Source of the DNA: Siphonodentalium dalli
Lineage: Eukaryota; Mollusca; Scaphopoda; Gadilida; Siphonodentaliidae
Assembly (NCBI GenBank): GCA_032622095.1
Contig: CP136062.1
Coordinates: 197,229,887-197,293,886 of the forward strand
DNA: 64,000 bases
Direction: 5' to 3'
Made by a program: the position numbers and the translations under genes
The notes under the pieces: model-generated
Told to the model about the DNA's origin: nothing
Database searches by the model: none
Seen by the model: the letters and a program-made list of their open reading frames with translations, nothing else
Part shown: in pieces, positions 1 through 12,154 of the stretch
Layout: each line of letters opens with the position of its first letter
How positions within the stretch are numbered: position 1 is the first letter of the stretch

Positions 1-316
1 GTCATCGTTCACGGTTTCTTGTGTAATCGTTGTGGGAAGTTCAACTGTAATCACTTTGAAATTACTTCCGATGTCGGTGACACACTTATTAAAGCCCGAT
101 GGCGTTTAGAAGCCTCTCATTGTTAGTAGTATTGACACATTCGGGTCAGGGTCGCTGGATTTAACCCTCTATATACTAAATTGATTCTCCCATTCAGTTA
201 TGCAAGTATTCATTAGAATAGTCTATTGTTCATTTGGAGGGATGTTTAGGTAATAAAAGCAGATGACACAATGATGAAAAGATAATACAAGTGCAGAGGA
301 TTCATATTCATTTGTG

Positions 317-382
317 GGAAATGTTCAGATAATAAGTTCAACAACTATGGTCGTTTGTTGAACTTATTATCTGAACATTTCC
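317..382. repeat. Perfect snap-back hairpin, 28-bp arms
   Basis: Positions 317-344 are an exact reverse complement of 355-382, with a 10-base loop. Transcribed from either strand it would form a continuous 28-bp duplex. No terminal direct duplication is obvious and no ORF is associated. It is the first of several solo foldbacks in the window. It could be a very small MITE or a small-RNA precursor; the sequence alone does not decide. Confidence 0.9.
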
Positions 383-1850
383 TAAGGCAACTACTCATCA
401 ATGGGTATTTAGTATAGCCAGGGTAAATATGTATGGTTATGATATCTCAGCAACTCGAACAATCTGAAGTTGAACCCTCAATCAACATAATTATAGCGAA
501 CACAAACCAAAAAACTGTTCGACCTTTATTGCATACTTGTACTTGGACGCGTACATACATGTATATTGATAATATAAATGCGTTGATGCACATCAAGGAC
601 CATAAATTATATTAGTAAATATATTATTTGCTTATAATGAGAAAATAGTTACACATAAACTTATAAACGCGATATCGATGTATAATATACAATACCACGT
701 CATAACTCTGCTTAATGATTTGCTGTGTATGTACACGCACATATATTGACGCTATGTAATTTGTGTCATACATAATATCGCTGCAATGTCTTTTATGATG
801 ACTAGATTTATTATTAAAATTAATCTGAATTGACTAGTACCTCGTTGCAAGCATCGTATCATTGGGTGGGTAGTACAACAATTACTGGAAGGTGTGCCGT
901 TTTGTTTTAAATCTGCATTTTCGGGACCCACCACCCCAAACCTGCAAAAGGAAACAAAAATTGGCACCCATCCCATGATCCCACCCCCAAATTTCACGGA
1001 TTGTGGACTTAAACCACAAAAAACATACTGATATCACTCATATGACTGCGAAACCAGTATAACCTGTTTCAGAAGTTGTTTAAATTGAAAACATGGTTAA
1101 TACAGGCAAATATATATGAAGATCTGTTTTCAAATTCTGGCTGATAGGCATTTGTCTACCACATACATGCATTGTAATTTCCAGGTCAGTGTGTAATGTG
1201 AGTATGTTATTGGTCTAACTGGTTGGTCAAATTCCATACTGCTAAATGGAAAATTCTAATGCATCGATGTGGACAGCGGACAGTGGACAGTATAAAAATA
1301 CAGTAACCCATCAGAAGCTGATATGTGCACATAAAATACTAGTACAAGGTATATGCATCAAATTTTACACAAAAAAACAAAACAAAACAAAAACAAAACA
1401 AACAAATAAATTATACATATCCCCTGCATATACAGTGGGTTATCATTTTCCATTCAAGCTATTACATGAACCGAACATGTGTGTTTGCTATTTGGTTGTA
1501 ATACATTTTAAACTAATAATGTCTCAGGACAGTGAACCTAATCATGACTTTCGACTCACCGTTGAGCTTTTGTAGACATATCCATCACATATCAGTTGTT
1601 AATCTCCAATTCAACTAGGAGCTTATTTTGAAAGTAAATACAATCATAGAGAGGAAATTTACCAGGTTGTAATTGGAAATCATATTTTATAAATTGCTGA
1701 TATCTGCAAACCTACGTCATTTTGCATGATACACACAATTCCATAATTTCTAACTATCTCCTGATTAGTCTGTCAACCAACCCAGTATCAAACATATTCC
1801 ATACCACTCTTGTTAGTCTACTGGAGCAACTTATATTATGCTAAACTAGC
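383..1850. other. No gene recognised; AT-rich spacer
   Basis: Only short unconvincing frames are present (60-109 codons), with no domain similarity that I recognise. A CAAAA-type A-rich tract lies around 1371-1410. No further repeat copy was identified in this stretch. Confidence 0.5.
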
Positions 1851-2040
1851 TGAAACAGGCTCTCTTCGGAAGCCTATATTCAGCGTCGGATGGGCCTGTT
1901 GTCCGCTCCTTTGTACACGACTTCGTGCAAATTTGGATCTTAGACAGAGCCTTTATTCAGCGGCGGCCCCTTGTTGTGCTTCAAGCATATTTTGATCATT
2001 TAAACATTTCGATTTAAAATAAAAAAAAACAATTACTTTT
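1851..2040 (+). repeat. Dispersed repeat family D, copy 1
   Basis: This stretch runs from a TGAAACAGGC start, through a small TTCGGAAG hairpin-like core and a CAGCG segment, to a TTTTGATCATTTAAA motif followed by A/T homopolymers. Related copies lie at 12707-12800 (same strand) and 24381-24456 (opposite strand). A non-autonomous element is likely. The class is unknown and no coding potential was seen. Confidence 0.6.
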
Positions 2041-2376
2041 TTTTAAATTAATATTTTTAGATTTAACAAAACCATTTGTTTTTGGACAAATCATCTGATC
2101 GATGAGTTGATTGACATGCAAGTAATTCACTAATTGGTTTGATGCACTGTTGAGAGTTATTTTCTAGTCATTGATAGTCATATTAATGTTTGAGACAGTT
2201 GTTAGCTCTTTTCCCATGCACACAATGATCTAGGCTTAAATCTCTTAGTTACATGTACATCAGGACAAGTTTATTTATTTCAGTTTTACATTTCTCGAAG
2301 CTTCGATCTCTACAAAGGGTGTCGGGAAGAAGGCTTTTCACCTCATCGTCCCATATTGCAACATGGCATAGCTTAA

Positions 2377-2733
2377 CCCTTTACCCAACAGAACGGCCCT
2401 GTGCCAATGCATTCTCTTATATATGCGAGTCGACCATAGGTCGCCTCGCATATATAAGAGAATGCATTGGCTTAACACATATTAAAGAAAAAATGGTAAA
2501 AAGTGTTAAAAAAAAGTTTTTTTTAGGCCAATGCATTCTCTTATATATGCGAGGCGACCTATGGTCGACTCGCATATATAAGAGAATGCATTGGCACAGG
2601 GCATAACTGTAACTATCACAATGTGCTCAATGAGCCGGTTCCAATGATACCCATATTTCCATGGTTTTATTGAGACAGACCGAAGATAATATAGGCTGTT
2701 AGGGCGTTTCTGGGCGTTCTGTTGGGTAAAGGG
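2377..2733 (+). mobile_element. TTAA-flanked MITE, subfamily A, copy 1
   Basis: A 357-bp element begins CCCTTTACCCAACAGAACG and ends with its inverse, flanked on both sides by TTAA (2373-2376, 2734-2737). Inside are two roughly 69-bp hairpins with GCCAATGCATTCTCTTATAT arms, the second in inverted order, separated by an A/T-rich spacer. TTAA targets and CCC-starting termini are hallmarks of the piggyBac superfamily. No transposase is encoded, so it is non-autonomous. The assignment is by termini only. Confidence 0.88.
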
Positions 2734-2949
2734 TTAATGTCATCTCTGCTAAGGCCCATATGAGGTCCCAGTAACATAAATATGGTGCTTTTGCAGTTAT
2801 AATATGTTTTAAACACAAAAGATCTTCAGTAAAAAAATTGCACGACGTTGTAAAAAATGTCATCTTTGCCACTTGGACCACCCACCCCGGCATACGTTAC
2901 TGCAATTTGTTATTTACTCCCCCTCCCCCGGTTTGAGCCTGTCACCCCT

Positions 2950-3300
2950 CCACACGAAGCATGAATACCAGTTAACAGAGGCATGAATAATGAATGCCAA
3001 TTAACAGAGGGGTGAATACTGAACGCCAGTTACATATGACATGGTGGGTGAATACATAGTGTCAGTTAACAGGGCCCGGGGTTGATACTGAATGCCAGTT
3101 AACATAGGGGGTGAATACTGAATGCCAGTTAACATATGGGGTGAATACTGAATGCCAGTTAACATAGGGGGTGAATACTGAATGCCAGTTAACATATGAG
3201 GTGAATACTGAATGCCAGTTAACATAGGGGGTGAATACTGAATGCCAGTTAACATAGGGGGTGAATACTGAATGCCAGTTAACATAGGGCGTGAATATTT
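2950..3300. repeat. Minisatellite, 30-bp unit, about 10 copies
   Basis: Tandem units contain GTGAATACTGAATGCCAGTT followed by AACATAGGGG. The first few copies (2950-3090) are degenerate and the central copies nearly identical. Thirty bases keep one frame open, so artificial minus-strand ORFs encoding a repeated ten-residue peptide appear (3001-3349). They have no start context or flanking coding signal and are not called as genes. Confidence 0.95.
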
Positions 3301-5017
3301 TTTTTCTGACCCTAAACTGGCATGGGTCATTATACCTTCCCAAGTCCATAAAAACGTAGAGAGAACTTTTGTAATTTAAAAATTAAAAAAAAAAAAATCT
3401 GATATAACGAATGACAAATTATGACATTGTACTACATGTGCATCATATAGGGACTACCTAGAATTATCTATATATTGATATGATTTTAACATCGGCACTA
3501 TCATGTTTAACAACACAAAACTACATATCCGGTTCATATGCAAATACGGAACGTACATACAGTCGAAACGAAAAGATAGAGTGATCTTCCAAACTATCAT
3601 AGAAAGTCTTGATTCACTTATTCCGCTGACTAACTAGAGACTGTATACATGTATGTACCGCAATGGATGATAGACAATAACACTCAAATAACCATCATAA
3701 ACATGGCCAGTTTACACCGCTTGTCGAACTGTATTGCGCTCCGGTTTGAGTACCTTCGATCGCAATAGTGTAGCAAAGGGAAACTCTATGTTGCAGTGTT
3801 ACTCTCTTACTGCGCAAAGGTCGCAAAGGTCAACTATCTAACGTCCTGCTGATCTTTTACAAAATGTTTCAACACATTTGACCAACAAACTTGGGAGTTT
3901 GGACAGCCTGTGATGACAATATACGGTATTATATACCTGATATTTATCGTTGCCTATGGTCTTGTGTTGACTACCCACACATACACCGTTGTATTTAGCT
4001 CCTATTCGATATTTGAAACATAACTAATTTTCGTGTGACAATTTCCTATTTTCGTATTACCGATTTACAACTACGGCGAAATCCCAAATCGAAATAAAAT
4101 GGTCCAACGAGGGCCATTGTTTTCGATGAGACTATGCCTGAGAATCAAAACACTTTTTGGGTCTTATATCAACATTTTTTTCAACGCAATTTGTTATCGA
4201 GAGTATGTCAGTCGGCTCGTCGAATATTTGCTAGGCCGCCAAATATTACAGGTGGTGAAAAATAACAGATTTCAAAAATCGACATTAAATTTGTTGATAA
4301 CTCTGAGCTTTGATGGGTGGGTTCCTCCACTCGAATCAAATATTGTTTACCCCCGAAGCCAAACGCATAGTAATTTAGGAGCGTTAGTTCGGATTATGAA
4401 TCTTTAATGTCGATAATTTACGCGCTGGAACCCCAGAGTTTTCAGAATGTATTTGTGGGATCCCCTAATTTTCGTAAACAAAAGCGTACATGAGGTAATT
4501 ATTTATAAATGAAATTGACTGAACAGACATGGACCGATTAGGGATAGTACAGGTGAAACTTGATTTTTTTCATATCAAGATAAAGCTTAGCACAACCCCC
4601 ACCGCAGTTAAAATATTGATACACATGTAATTTGAATCGCACTGGGGAATTATAACAAACTACAATAGGGATTTGGGAGAAATTATTTAAAAATTTTTTG
4701 CCCAATTATTCAATCAACCAATCACAGCCAGTGTTTCAACATTCTACTTTAATTTCTCCCCTAACCGTAGGAAGTGCTGCTAATAGTTGATGTACAGTGT
4801 ATTTACACCATTGTGACCGAATGTGGGACCGATTTGCGTAAAATTAAACCCAACTTACTGGAAATTATCGCCTTCGTTTAGCAAACGATATTGCCTAATG
4901 CTACGGTCTAGTAGAGCCATTGACGCTTAGAGATTGTCGAATCTAACCGAGCGAACACTATTTTCCCAATTATTGTGGCCACACAGATTCATCGGTCTCA
5001 CACACATGTATGCCCCA
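3301..5017. other. No gene recognised
   Basis: AT-rich sequence. A 102-codon plus-strand frame at 4099-4407 has no recognisable domain. No TIRs, tandem repeats or RNA genes were identified. Confidence 0.45.
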
Positions 5018-5360
5018 GGGCCCAGTATCGCGACCAGACACATTATTACAATCTCAATCGTCGCGTTATTGCCGTTACAACATTTAGTAACTGAATTGTT
5101 CCCAATTTATTCTAAATTCTGAAGGGCAATTCATATTCTGCTCGCTACCTAGGGACCCTTGATATAATCACTTCAGTTTGGTCAAGGTTTCTGTCAGACG
5201 AGGAATGACCCTCGAAATCAAGTCTCAATCTTGAATAAAAACTCATTTAGTTTTCTGTGGCCTTCGGTAAAGTTGCCCTATATGAGAGTACTCAGTAGAA
5301 TCGGCGTCGCTAAGATAATGGGCTCAGTTGGTGTGGTGCATGGTACATTAGACGAAGATA
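5018..5360 (+). repeat. Dispersed repeat family E, copy 1
   Basis: About 340 bp align collinearly with 9433-9770. Shared blocks include CTGAATTGTTCCCAATTTAT, GGGCAATTCATATTC, GACCCTCGAA and TAGCCTTCGGTA-like segments. The copies differ by many substitutions and small indels, so the repeat is old. No frame is conserved between them, which argues against a gene. The class is unknown. Confidence 0.75.
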
Positions 5361-5409
5361 AGCCGTGGCGCGATGGCGAAGATTGTTCTAATTTTGATCA
5401 GCGCCGATT

Positions 5410-5529
5410 TGTGATATGTAATATATAGAGGATCGCCAACGAGTTATGTTGGGATATCAGATTTTATGAAACGAGTTTCATAAAATCTTATATCGCAACA
5501 TAACGAGTTGAAGATCTTGTATATCACAT
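5410..5529. repeat. Snap-back hairpin, about 55-60 bp arms
   Basis: Two inverted arms meet at GATTTTATGAAAC / GTTTCATAAAATC around 5473-5476. They stay paired outward through TTATGTTG and ATC blocks to TGTGATAT (5410) and ATATCACA (5529), with a few mismatches and small bulges. A short loop separates them. It is a solo foldback with no ORF of its own. Confidence 0.85.
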
Positions 5530-5871
5530 GGGAAAAAACTAGAGCTTTATGCATTTTTAACAAAACAAAATCCTTAAAAGAAGCTTAACAATGCACACAT
5601 TTACATCGTTGGCTGAGACGTTTCACAACTGTATACGACAGGAATGCAACGAAAAATATATCCCCCAATTTGCCTCTTTGTTTTTGTGTCTATTTTAGTC
5701 AGCGCAACGAAGTTGGACAAGAAATTTCTTTGATGAACAAATCAATCATTTTGTATTGGTTGGTTTCTGCTGTCATGCGCGGCTTTTCAAAATAGTATTA
5801 ATCCGCCTAATCAACGTGAGGTAATTTTATTGGCGAGCTGCCAAATTTGGCGGGAAGCACGCGCTTATTAG

Positions 5872-6251
5872 TCTGACCATAGGTCGCCTCGCATATATAA
5901 GAGAATGCATTGGCCTAACAATATTTTATCATTTTTTTTAAATAAATGTTTCTTACAATTTTTAGGACACAAAATAAAAAACATCCATTACCCTGCAGGG
6001 AGCCCCACATATATATAGAAGCATATAGAAGAGTGTCGTCTGCTCATGTTTGTCTGGGGCTCTGTATGGGTGAAATTATAAAATTGTTAAAGAATACAAG
6101 AAAAAATTATTAAAATTGTAAAAAATTGTTAGGCCAATGCATTATCTTATATATGCGAGGCGACCTATGGTCGACTCGCATATATAAGAGAATGCATTGG
6201 TACAGGGTAAAAAAATCCCGACTTACGACTGGATTTGATATGGCGGGTCAC
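5872..6251 (+). mobile_element. MITE subfamily B, 5'-truncated copy
   Basis: It starts inside the first hairpin, continues through an A/T-rich spacer with a GAGCCCC/GGGGCTC stem, and holds a complete second hairpin. It then ends in a terminus of the type TTTGATATGGCGGGTCAC. The intact relative is at 48744-49197. The left terminus and half of hairpin 1 are missing, so this copy is broken and no target duplication can be read. Confidence 0.82.
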
Positions 6252-6924
6252 ATATACACTATGTGATATAAGGAAATATGTAATGGCTTGTTAAGGATAT
6301 AATAGGGGTTTCATGTGATATAAACTGATTTGTGCAGATTTCAGATTAATTCTTCTACCAAATGCTTTAAGAATATACATACATATGCATAAACTGCATA
6401 AACATAGAGTCAAACATATCATTGCTCGCAACCTCAGATGATTATGATGAGATAATAATCACACAGATAATAATTACACAGGAGAGCAATTCGCTCTTTC
6501 ATTGATGTGGCAAATAAATTTACACAAGGTTCGAATTATATTTTGTTTGATATTTGAAAGAAGAATTATGGGCATTCAAGTAATACGGGATGGGATATTC
6601 ATCAACAATAATATTCATTTCACAAAACGTGCATTTGCTCTCATAATGTGGAATTTTGTTCCGTCGACCGATCGCATATGGTCAAATTTGTGAGTTGCTT
6701 TTCGGACAAACGATGGTTTCGGTATGCAGTGGTGCAATTTCTAGATGAAGTGACCCGCCCGATGTTGCCTTTCCTCCATCAATAAAACTAAAGGTAATAA
6801 GTTTATTCCCCCATCCAACATGCATGGCACGGAGACAGAGCAGGTTAAAATAAACAATACATATCCCCTGTCACGTGCAGATAACAATATATATTAAATG
6901 GAGCATGTTCACTTTATATGAACA
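6252..6924. other. No gene recognised
   Basis: AT-rich sequence between a MITE remnant and a Helitron. Only short ORFs (63 codons at 6502-6693) without domain features are present. Confidence 0.45.
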
Positions 6925-8139
6925 CTAGCAGGTGGACCCGACTTCGTCCGGGCTGTTTCCCCTCTGCTTTTCGGCGAATTGCGCGATTTGACCTTGTATT
7001 GTCCATTTTGAAGGTCAAGGTGAGGTGGGATACCGATTTGACCCGTCCAAAACACTGCCCGGACAAAAGTACCCGACAAAAGTACCCGTCGAAATCCATC
7101 TGGTTTTACCCGATTTGACCTCGAATTGATCATTTTGAAGGTCAAGGTCAGGTCGGGGTCACGACTCGACCCGTCCAAAACACTCAGTGGACAAAGGTAA
7201 CCCCACGTATCAAATTTCGTCGAAATCCCATGCCAGTCCCCGGCCGAAAGTACGACTTAAGGTCAAGGTCAGGTCGGGGTCACGACACTCAGTGGACAAA
7301 AGTAACCCCACGTATCAAATTTCATCGAAATCCCATCAAAATTCGAGATTTGACCTTGAATTGACCCGATTTGAAAGTATCCCCAGACACTAATTTTCAT
7401 CGAAATCCCGTGATACCCGGGCGTTCGACCTTGAAATGACCCGATGTCAAGGTTAAGGTCACGTCGCACGGGCAAATTAACAGGCCCATGCCAGTCCCCG
7501 GCCGAAAGTACGACTTCGTCCGGCTGTTTCCCCTCTGCCTTTCGGCGAATTGCGCGATTTGACCTGGGTCATTTCAAGGTCAAGGTCACGTCGCACGGGC
7601 AAATTAATAGGCCCATGCCAGTCCCCGGCCGAAAGTAACCCCACATACCAAGTTTCATCGAAATCGGCTCGGCCGTTCTCGAGTCCATCGCGAACAGACA
7701 GACACACACACACACCCACACGCACACACACACCATCAAGCACCCCCACACCCTCACACACACACACACACACACACCCTCCCACACCCTCACACACCCT
7801 TGTTTGTATTACATACGTTGTGGGTACATTTCTTTAGAAATTCAAACAATACCGTAGTTGTGAGGACTCCCGTTATTTCGTAAATATATCCAAACTCGGA
7901 GGGTACCTTTAATTAACGAAATAACGGCAATCTTAGTAACGCATGCGTAGTATCATTTCCGCCTAGTGCGGACGAAAAAATATCAAAAATTTCAAAAAAT
8001 ACAAATTTCCGTCGGCTTAAGGGAAAAAATTGTTAACATTGTGAGGACATTGTTTTACTATATGAATGTCTTCACAGAGTTGGGTTTACAGACTCACCCT
8101 CTCACACACACACACAGATCTTCCAAAATATATAATAGA
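6925..8139 (-). mobile_element. Non-autonomous Helitron-like element 1
   Basis: On the minus strand it starts TCTATTATATATTTTGGAAG (8139 downward) after an A. It ends with a GC-rich stem (CCCGGACGAAGTCGGG), a short spacer and CTAG before a T (6925-6928). A|TC...CTAG|T with a subterminal hairpin is the Helitron signature, with no TIR and no target duplication. The interior has tandem blocks rich in AAGGTCA and CA/GT microsatellite sequence. About 300 bp of unrelated sequence sits between two CA tracts (7800-8100), possibly a later insertion. No Rep/helicase is encoded. A closely related element is at 62874-63668. Confidence 0.85.
7697..7803. repeat. CA-rich microsatellite
   Basis: Imperfect CACACA/CACCC tract inside Helitron-like element 1, matching the GT tract that follows the 5' end of its relatives at 62900 and 63700. 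It explains the Cys/Val- and Thr/Pro-rich spurious frames here. Confidence 0.93.
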
Positions 8140-8559
8140 TTAACTCCCCCGCTGTTTGACAAATCATTGCATAAGCGCAATAGTTCATATAATCGGTGTA
8201 AACATATCTTAATATTCCAAATAAATAGACACACAGAATATTTAAAAACAGTTTGTTAGAAATTGGCGGAATAAGTGGATTTGGCATAAAGCAAAGGAAG
8301 CTGAATTAAATCCATGTCCATTATTGTCGTGAGATCGACCCCAGTCATGAAATTTTTAAATGTATATTACCCGGTGCGGGTTGGTTCGTCATGATGTGCA
8401 CACATATTATTTATAATTTACGTTTATGCGTGTGTTATCAGAACGTGACAGAAGTTATAATTTTTTTTTTTTATAACTGATGGTCTCGAAATTTTAACAT
8501 TTTAAAAAGCATTTTCAATTATCTCAAGCTGTATTCGATTCTAGAGAATACAAGCAATA
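8140..8559. other. No gene recognised
   Basis: AT-rich sequence with a T homopolymer near 8461-8472. No ORF of note. Confidence 0.45.
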
Positions 8560-9303
8560 TATAGAGAACTTTCGCAAAATCTCGATTACGATTACGGATA
8601 GGATATATTGTCCTATATATAGTAAGGGGGACACCATCACGATTTACCTGTAATGGTTAATTGGTGAGGCGGTATATGCCCCACTATATTCAGTTACACA
8701 TATATTTGATAGAAAATGTAACGTGTGTCTCTTTCAGGTCCAACGTTCTTATCCGTGTGTTATACACTACACGGATACTGTTAGAGCATTCCCCAAGCAG
8801 GACCGGGGCACATCCTTGACACATCTGCACATACTTTAACCCTTTACCCAGCAGAACGGCCCTGTGCCAATGCATTCTCTTATATATGCGAGTCGACCAT
8901 AGGTCGCCAGGCATATATAAGAGAATGCATTGGCTTAACACATTTTTTTAGGCCAATGCATTCTCTTATATATGCGAGGCGACCTATGGTCGACTCGCAT
9001 ATATAAGAGAATGCATTGGCACAGGGCATAACTGTAACTATCACAATGTGGTCAAGGAGCCGGTTCCAATGATATCCATATTTGTATGGTTCTATTGAGA
9101 CAGACCGAAGATATTTTAGGCTGTTGAAGCTTTATTTGGCCGGTTTTGGCCGGTTTGTTGGGTAAAGGGTTAACTGAGTGGGGCATACTTCGTCTCACAT
9201 AAGAACCCCTATGCGTAAATATTATTTGTTTTGCCTGTCCGGGTTGAATATTGTCCATATCCGTAATCGTAATCGTGATTTTGCGAAAGGTCTCTAGTAA
9301 TAA
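8560..9303. repeat. Diverged inverted repeat enclosing a MITE
   Basis: The left arm (8560-8695) contains CTTTCGCAAAATCTCGATTA, ATTACGGATA and TATATGCCCCACTATATTCA. The inverse of each block reappears in order in 9172-9303. The arms are about 130 bp and diverged. The space between holds a MITE (8840-9169) inserted at a TTAA next to the right arm. An older foldback or TIR element that received the MITE is the likely history. Confidence 0.7.
8840..9169 (+). mobile_element. TTAA-flanked MITE, subfamily A, copy 2
   Basis: Flanked by TTAA at 8836-8839 and 9170-9173. Left end CCCTTTACCCAGCAGAACGG, right end TTTGTTGGGTAAAGGG. The two hairpins are present but the A/T spacer is short, giving 330 bp. 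The right subterminal region carries the GGCCGGTTTTGGCC block shared with other A copies. Confidence 0.88.
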
Positions 9304-9432
9304 TAAACGCCGTGATAAGTATGGTCTAGCGATTGAAACACCGATAAACCCCGATAAACCAAACCATCCAACAAACAGCACGATCTGAGTCACATGATAT
9401 GACCATATAGAGTCATCGGCTTTGTATGCTCG

Positions 9433-9770
9433 AGTGTCCGGCATCGCAGCCAGACACAATTATCATCTCTCTCTTCACGATATTGTTGTTACTAGTAACT
9501 GAATTGTTCCCAATTTATTTTATATTCTTAAGGGCAATTCATATTCCGCTCGCTATCAAGGGACCATTACTTCAATCACTTCTGCTTGGTCAAGGTCAAT
9601 GTGAGACGCGAAGCGACCCTCGAAGTCAACACTCAACCTGGAGTCAAAACTCGTTGATTTAGTTTTGCTGTAGCCTTCGGTAGCTGCCCAATGAGAGTAG
9701 ACCCAGCGCTGCAACGATAATGGGGCAAATGGCATAAGATGTGCTATACGAACTTTTGTCGAGGTACATA
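9433..9770 (+). repeat. Dispersed repeat family E, copy 2
   Basis: Collinear diverged copy of 5018-5360 in the same orientation. It shares CTGAATTGTTCCCAATTTAT, GGGCAATTCATATTCCGCTC, GGTCAAGGT and GCGACCCTCGAAGTCAA-like blocks. No reading frame survives in both copies. Confidence 0.75.
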
Positions 9771-11017
9771 CCAACTGAATAAACATTTACATTGTATACA
9801 TATCTTCCTAAAATTCCCGCTTGAAATTATGGTTTATAACTTAGTATGACAGCCAATCACCAAGACTAATATGAACATCCCCCAAAAGGACTGAAAGGGA
9901 ATCATATATGTCTTATGCACTCCTTTTAATGAATTACCCATCCAAACTAATAATAGACTATTCCAATGCATAATTTTAGAACTTGAATGTGAGAACCCAT
10001 TCAGCAATAATAGGGTTTTATGACAAGTGCACCGAATGAACTAATTGAACTGTTACATTGTACTAATACCGAAAGGGTAGTTATCTGTTAGATTTTGGAT
10101 ACGTCCTTTTGTTCCAGTTTTCACTGAGGCTGGATGCGTCGGGTCAGATTACTATACGTTTTCAGATTCTTTTTTCAGATTTGGACCAGGAACCAGTCAA
10201 TTAATCAAGAGATATTGCGCGGTGTGCGCAAACAGACAAGAGAATCGCACAAACATTGACAGACGGCAGCAAAATAGCAATTTTCATTCACTGAGCAATT
10301 ATATATCATCTTTGTGACGAAATTATGTTTTTAAAATGTTCATCTTACATGTACTTCCATGAAGATGTTGCCGCACTTCGCTCATTAGACTGGTCCTTTT
10401 CCCAATTAAACCGGTCGCCTGATTCGTAGTAACCATAGTAACCAGCCGCCTGATTCATAGTAACCTGATTCTGTCTACTGCACTGCACCGTACAGCGCAC
10501 CAAATCGATCAGGCGATTTCTTAATTACGTCACTAATATGATAATACGCAAATGCATATATAAAACGACCTCGGTATGATGTTAAGAGGAAGGACAGTGC
10601 GAAGGATCGTGTAAATAGTCATGAAACGATATGCCTGATTTTAATTTTTTAAATTTAATTTGTTATCAATGGGCGACGTGTAAACCATATTTTGGCGATA
10701 TTGGTGCACGCTCATCGGATTTATTCATTGAGAAACGAGTAACGCTCATGGACCATTAATCCGATCTCATTCTGATTTGAATCAAGCTGACAAAGAGAAT
10801 GTCTCTCAACACGAGTTTCACGCGCTGTTCATCACTTTGTTTGTGGTAGATTTTCTGCAAGATGCTTTAACCACAAAGACAAAATGTGGTGTATTTACAT
10901 GTATATATGTATACGTTAAAGGATATAGGAGCTGTATATCTGTATGTTCGTTTGTCTGTTCGCATTTGATTTAAAAATAAGAAAATATAATTTAAAAAAA
11001 CGAAAATAAAATTGTAT
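9771..11017. other. No gene recognised
   Basis: AT-rich sequence. A short internal repetition of a GCCTGATTC(A/G)TAGTAACC motif lies near 10420-10470. A 65-codon frame at 10777-10974 has no domain features. Confidence 0.45.
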
Positions 11018-11066
11018 TGTTAAATTGAGTAAGGAGTTGAATAATTTTTGTTTGTTTTAAACTGTC
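11018..11066. repeat. Repeat family F, inverted partner of 12825-12872
   Basis: The block GTTAAATTGAGTAAGGAGTT followed by GAATAATTT and GTTTGTTTTAAA recurs inverted at 12825-12872. The pair is about 1.75 kb apart and encloses a MITE, a small TIR element and a GA tract. It may be terminal parts of an old element or two independent fragments. Confidence 0.6.
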
Positions 11067-11136
11067 TACCCTTCTAACTAAACAGTTATTCAGTAATAAT
11101 CAGTTTGTTTAAGTACACCCACACTTTGTTTCTTAA

Positions 11137-11371
11137 CCCTTCCATGACGACTAGAGCTTCCTGAAATGTTGAGAATGCATTCTCTTATAAATGCGAGTCT
11201 CCAATATATATAAGAGAATGCATTTGGCCTAACAATATTTACCTTGACCTTGTAAGCGAGTGCATTCTATAATATATTGCGAGACTCCCTATTGAAGACT
11301 TGCATATATAATAGAATGCCCTGGCAAATGATATTTAATGCTGCACCAGCGCGGTTCCCGTCGTGAAAGGG
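11137..11371 (+). mobile_element. TTAA-flanked MITE, subfamily C, copy 1
   Basis: Flanked by TTAA at 11133-11136 and 11372-11375. Termini CCCTTCCATGACG and its near inverse CGTCGTGAAAGGG. It is shorter (235 bp) and more decayed than subfamily A, but retains the GAATGCATTCTCTTATA-type arms of the paired hairpins. A second copy is at 49603-49847. No transposase. Confidence 0.82.
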
Positions 11372-11816
11372 TTAATGGGCGCTAATAACGACCCCGGGTC
11401 GAGTATAGGTAACGGGCGGACGCACGTACTTGTGACGTCACACATAATTTACAGTATACCGTGAAGGTGAATTGTTTGGCGAGACCGCTTTTCCAAGAAA
11501 AAAATCACGTGAATGTCGGCAGTGCATGCATGGTTGCACAAAAGCGCGGAATCAGCAATTAACAATCGCGATGAAAAGAAAATAATTCTACTTCACAATT
11601 TCCGATATGTGATCATGAACAATTGAAAGTATTTATTTATTTATAAACAGTTACTATAAGTATATAGGTTCATATCAGTTCAATTGTGTTTGTTAGCTGA
11701 ACACTTAATTGTCGTGTCGTCTCTGGACAACTGATTTCGCGTCACTGGACTGGACATTTAAACACAGACACGCTTCAATTACTATTACTATATAACATGG
11801 GATAAACATATATGGC

Positions 11817-12032
11817 CGGATTCGTCATCTCAGGTTCAAACCTGCATATTTTTATTGGAAATTTATAAGCGAGAAGCACTTACACCTATAAAGTATGTGG
11901 GATAAGTTTTTGTCAATTTTCATTTATTTGTTTTTTTTTGAATTTTATAAGCTTAACCGGCAACTAAACCGTATAATTTGACGGTCCAGCTAAACCAGTT
12001 TTACCAAGGCTAAACCTGAGATGACGAATCCG
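11817..12032. mobile_element. Small TIR element, 216 bp
   Basis: Exact 20-bp terminal inverted repeats: CGGATTCGTCATCTCAGGTT at 11817-11836 and its complement at 12013-12032. The interior is AT-rich with a few AAACC(G)-type motifs near the right end. No ORF and no unambiguous target duplication, so the superfamily is not assigned. Confidence 0.82.
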
Positions 12033-12092
12033 TCTTTTCTCGATCGCGGATTAGAATTGTCAAACAATCAAATCAAAGGGCGGAGCTGTAAA

Positions 12093-12095
<3 letters not shown>

Positions 12096-12151
<56 letters not shown>
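12096..12151. repeat. GA microsatellite
   Basis: Pure GA dinucleotide run of about 28 copies. It produces a spurious Arg-Glu repeat frame (12021-12257). Confidence 0.98.

Positions 12152-12154
<3 letters not shown>

Noticed and set aside
3001..3349. Repeated-peptide ORFs (LTGIQYSPP-like)
   Set aside because: They are read-through of a 30-bp minisatellite in two overlapping frames.
7477..7837. Cys/Val-rich and Thr/Pro-rich frames of about 100 codons
   Set aside because: They are translations of a CA/GT microsatellite inside a Helitron-like element.
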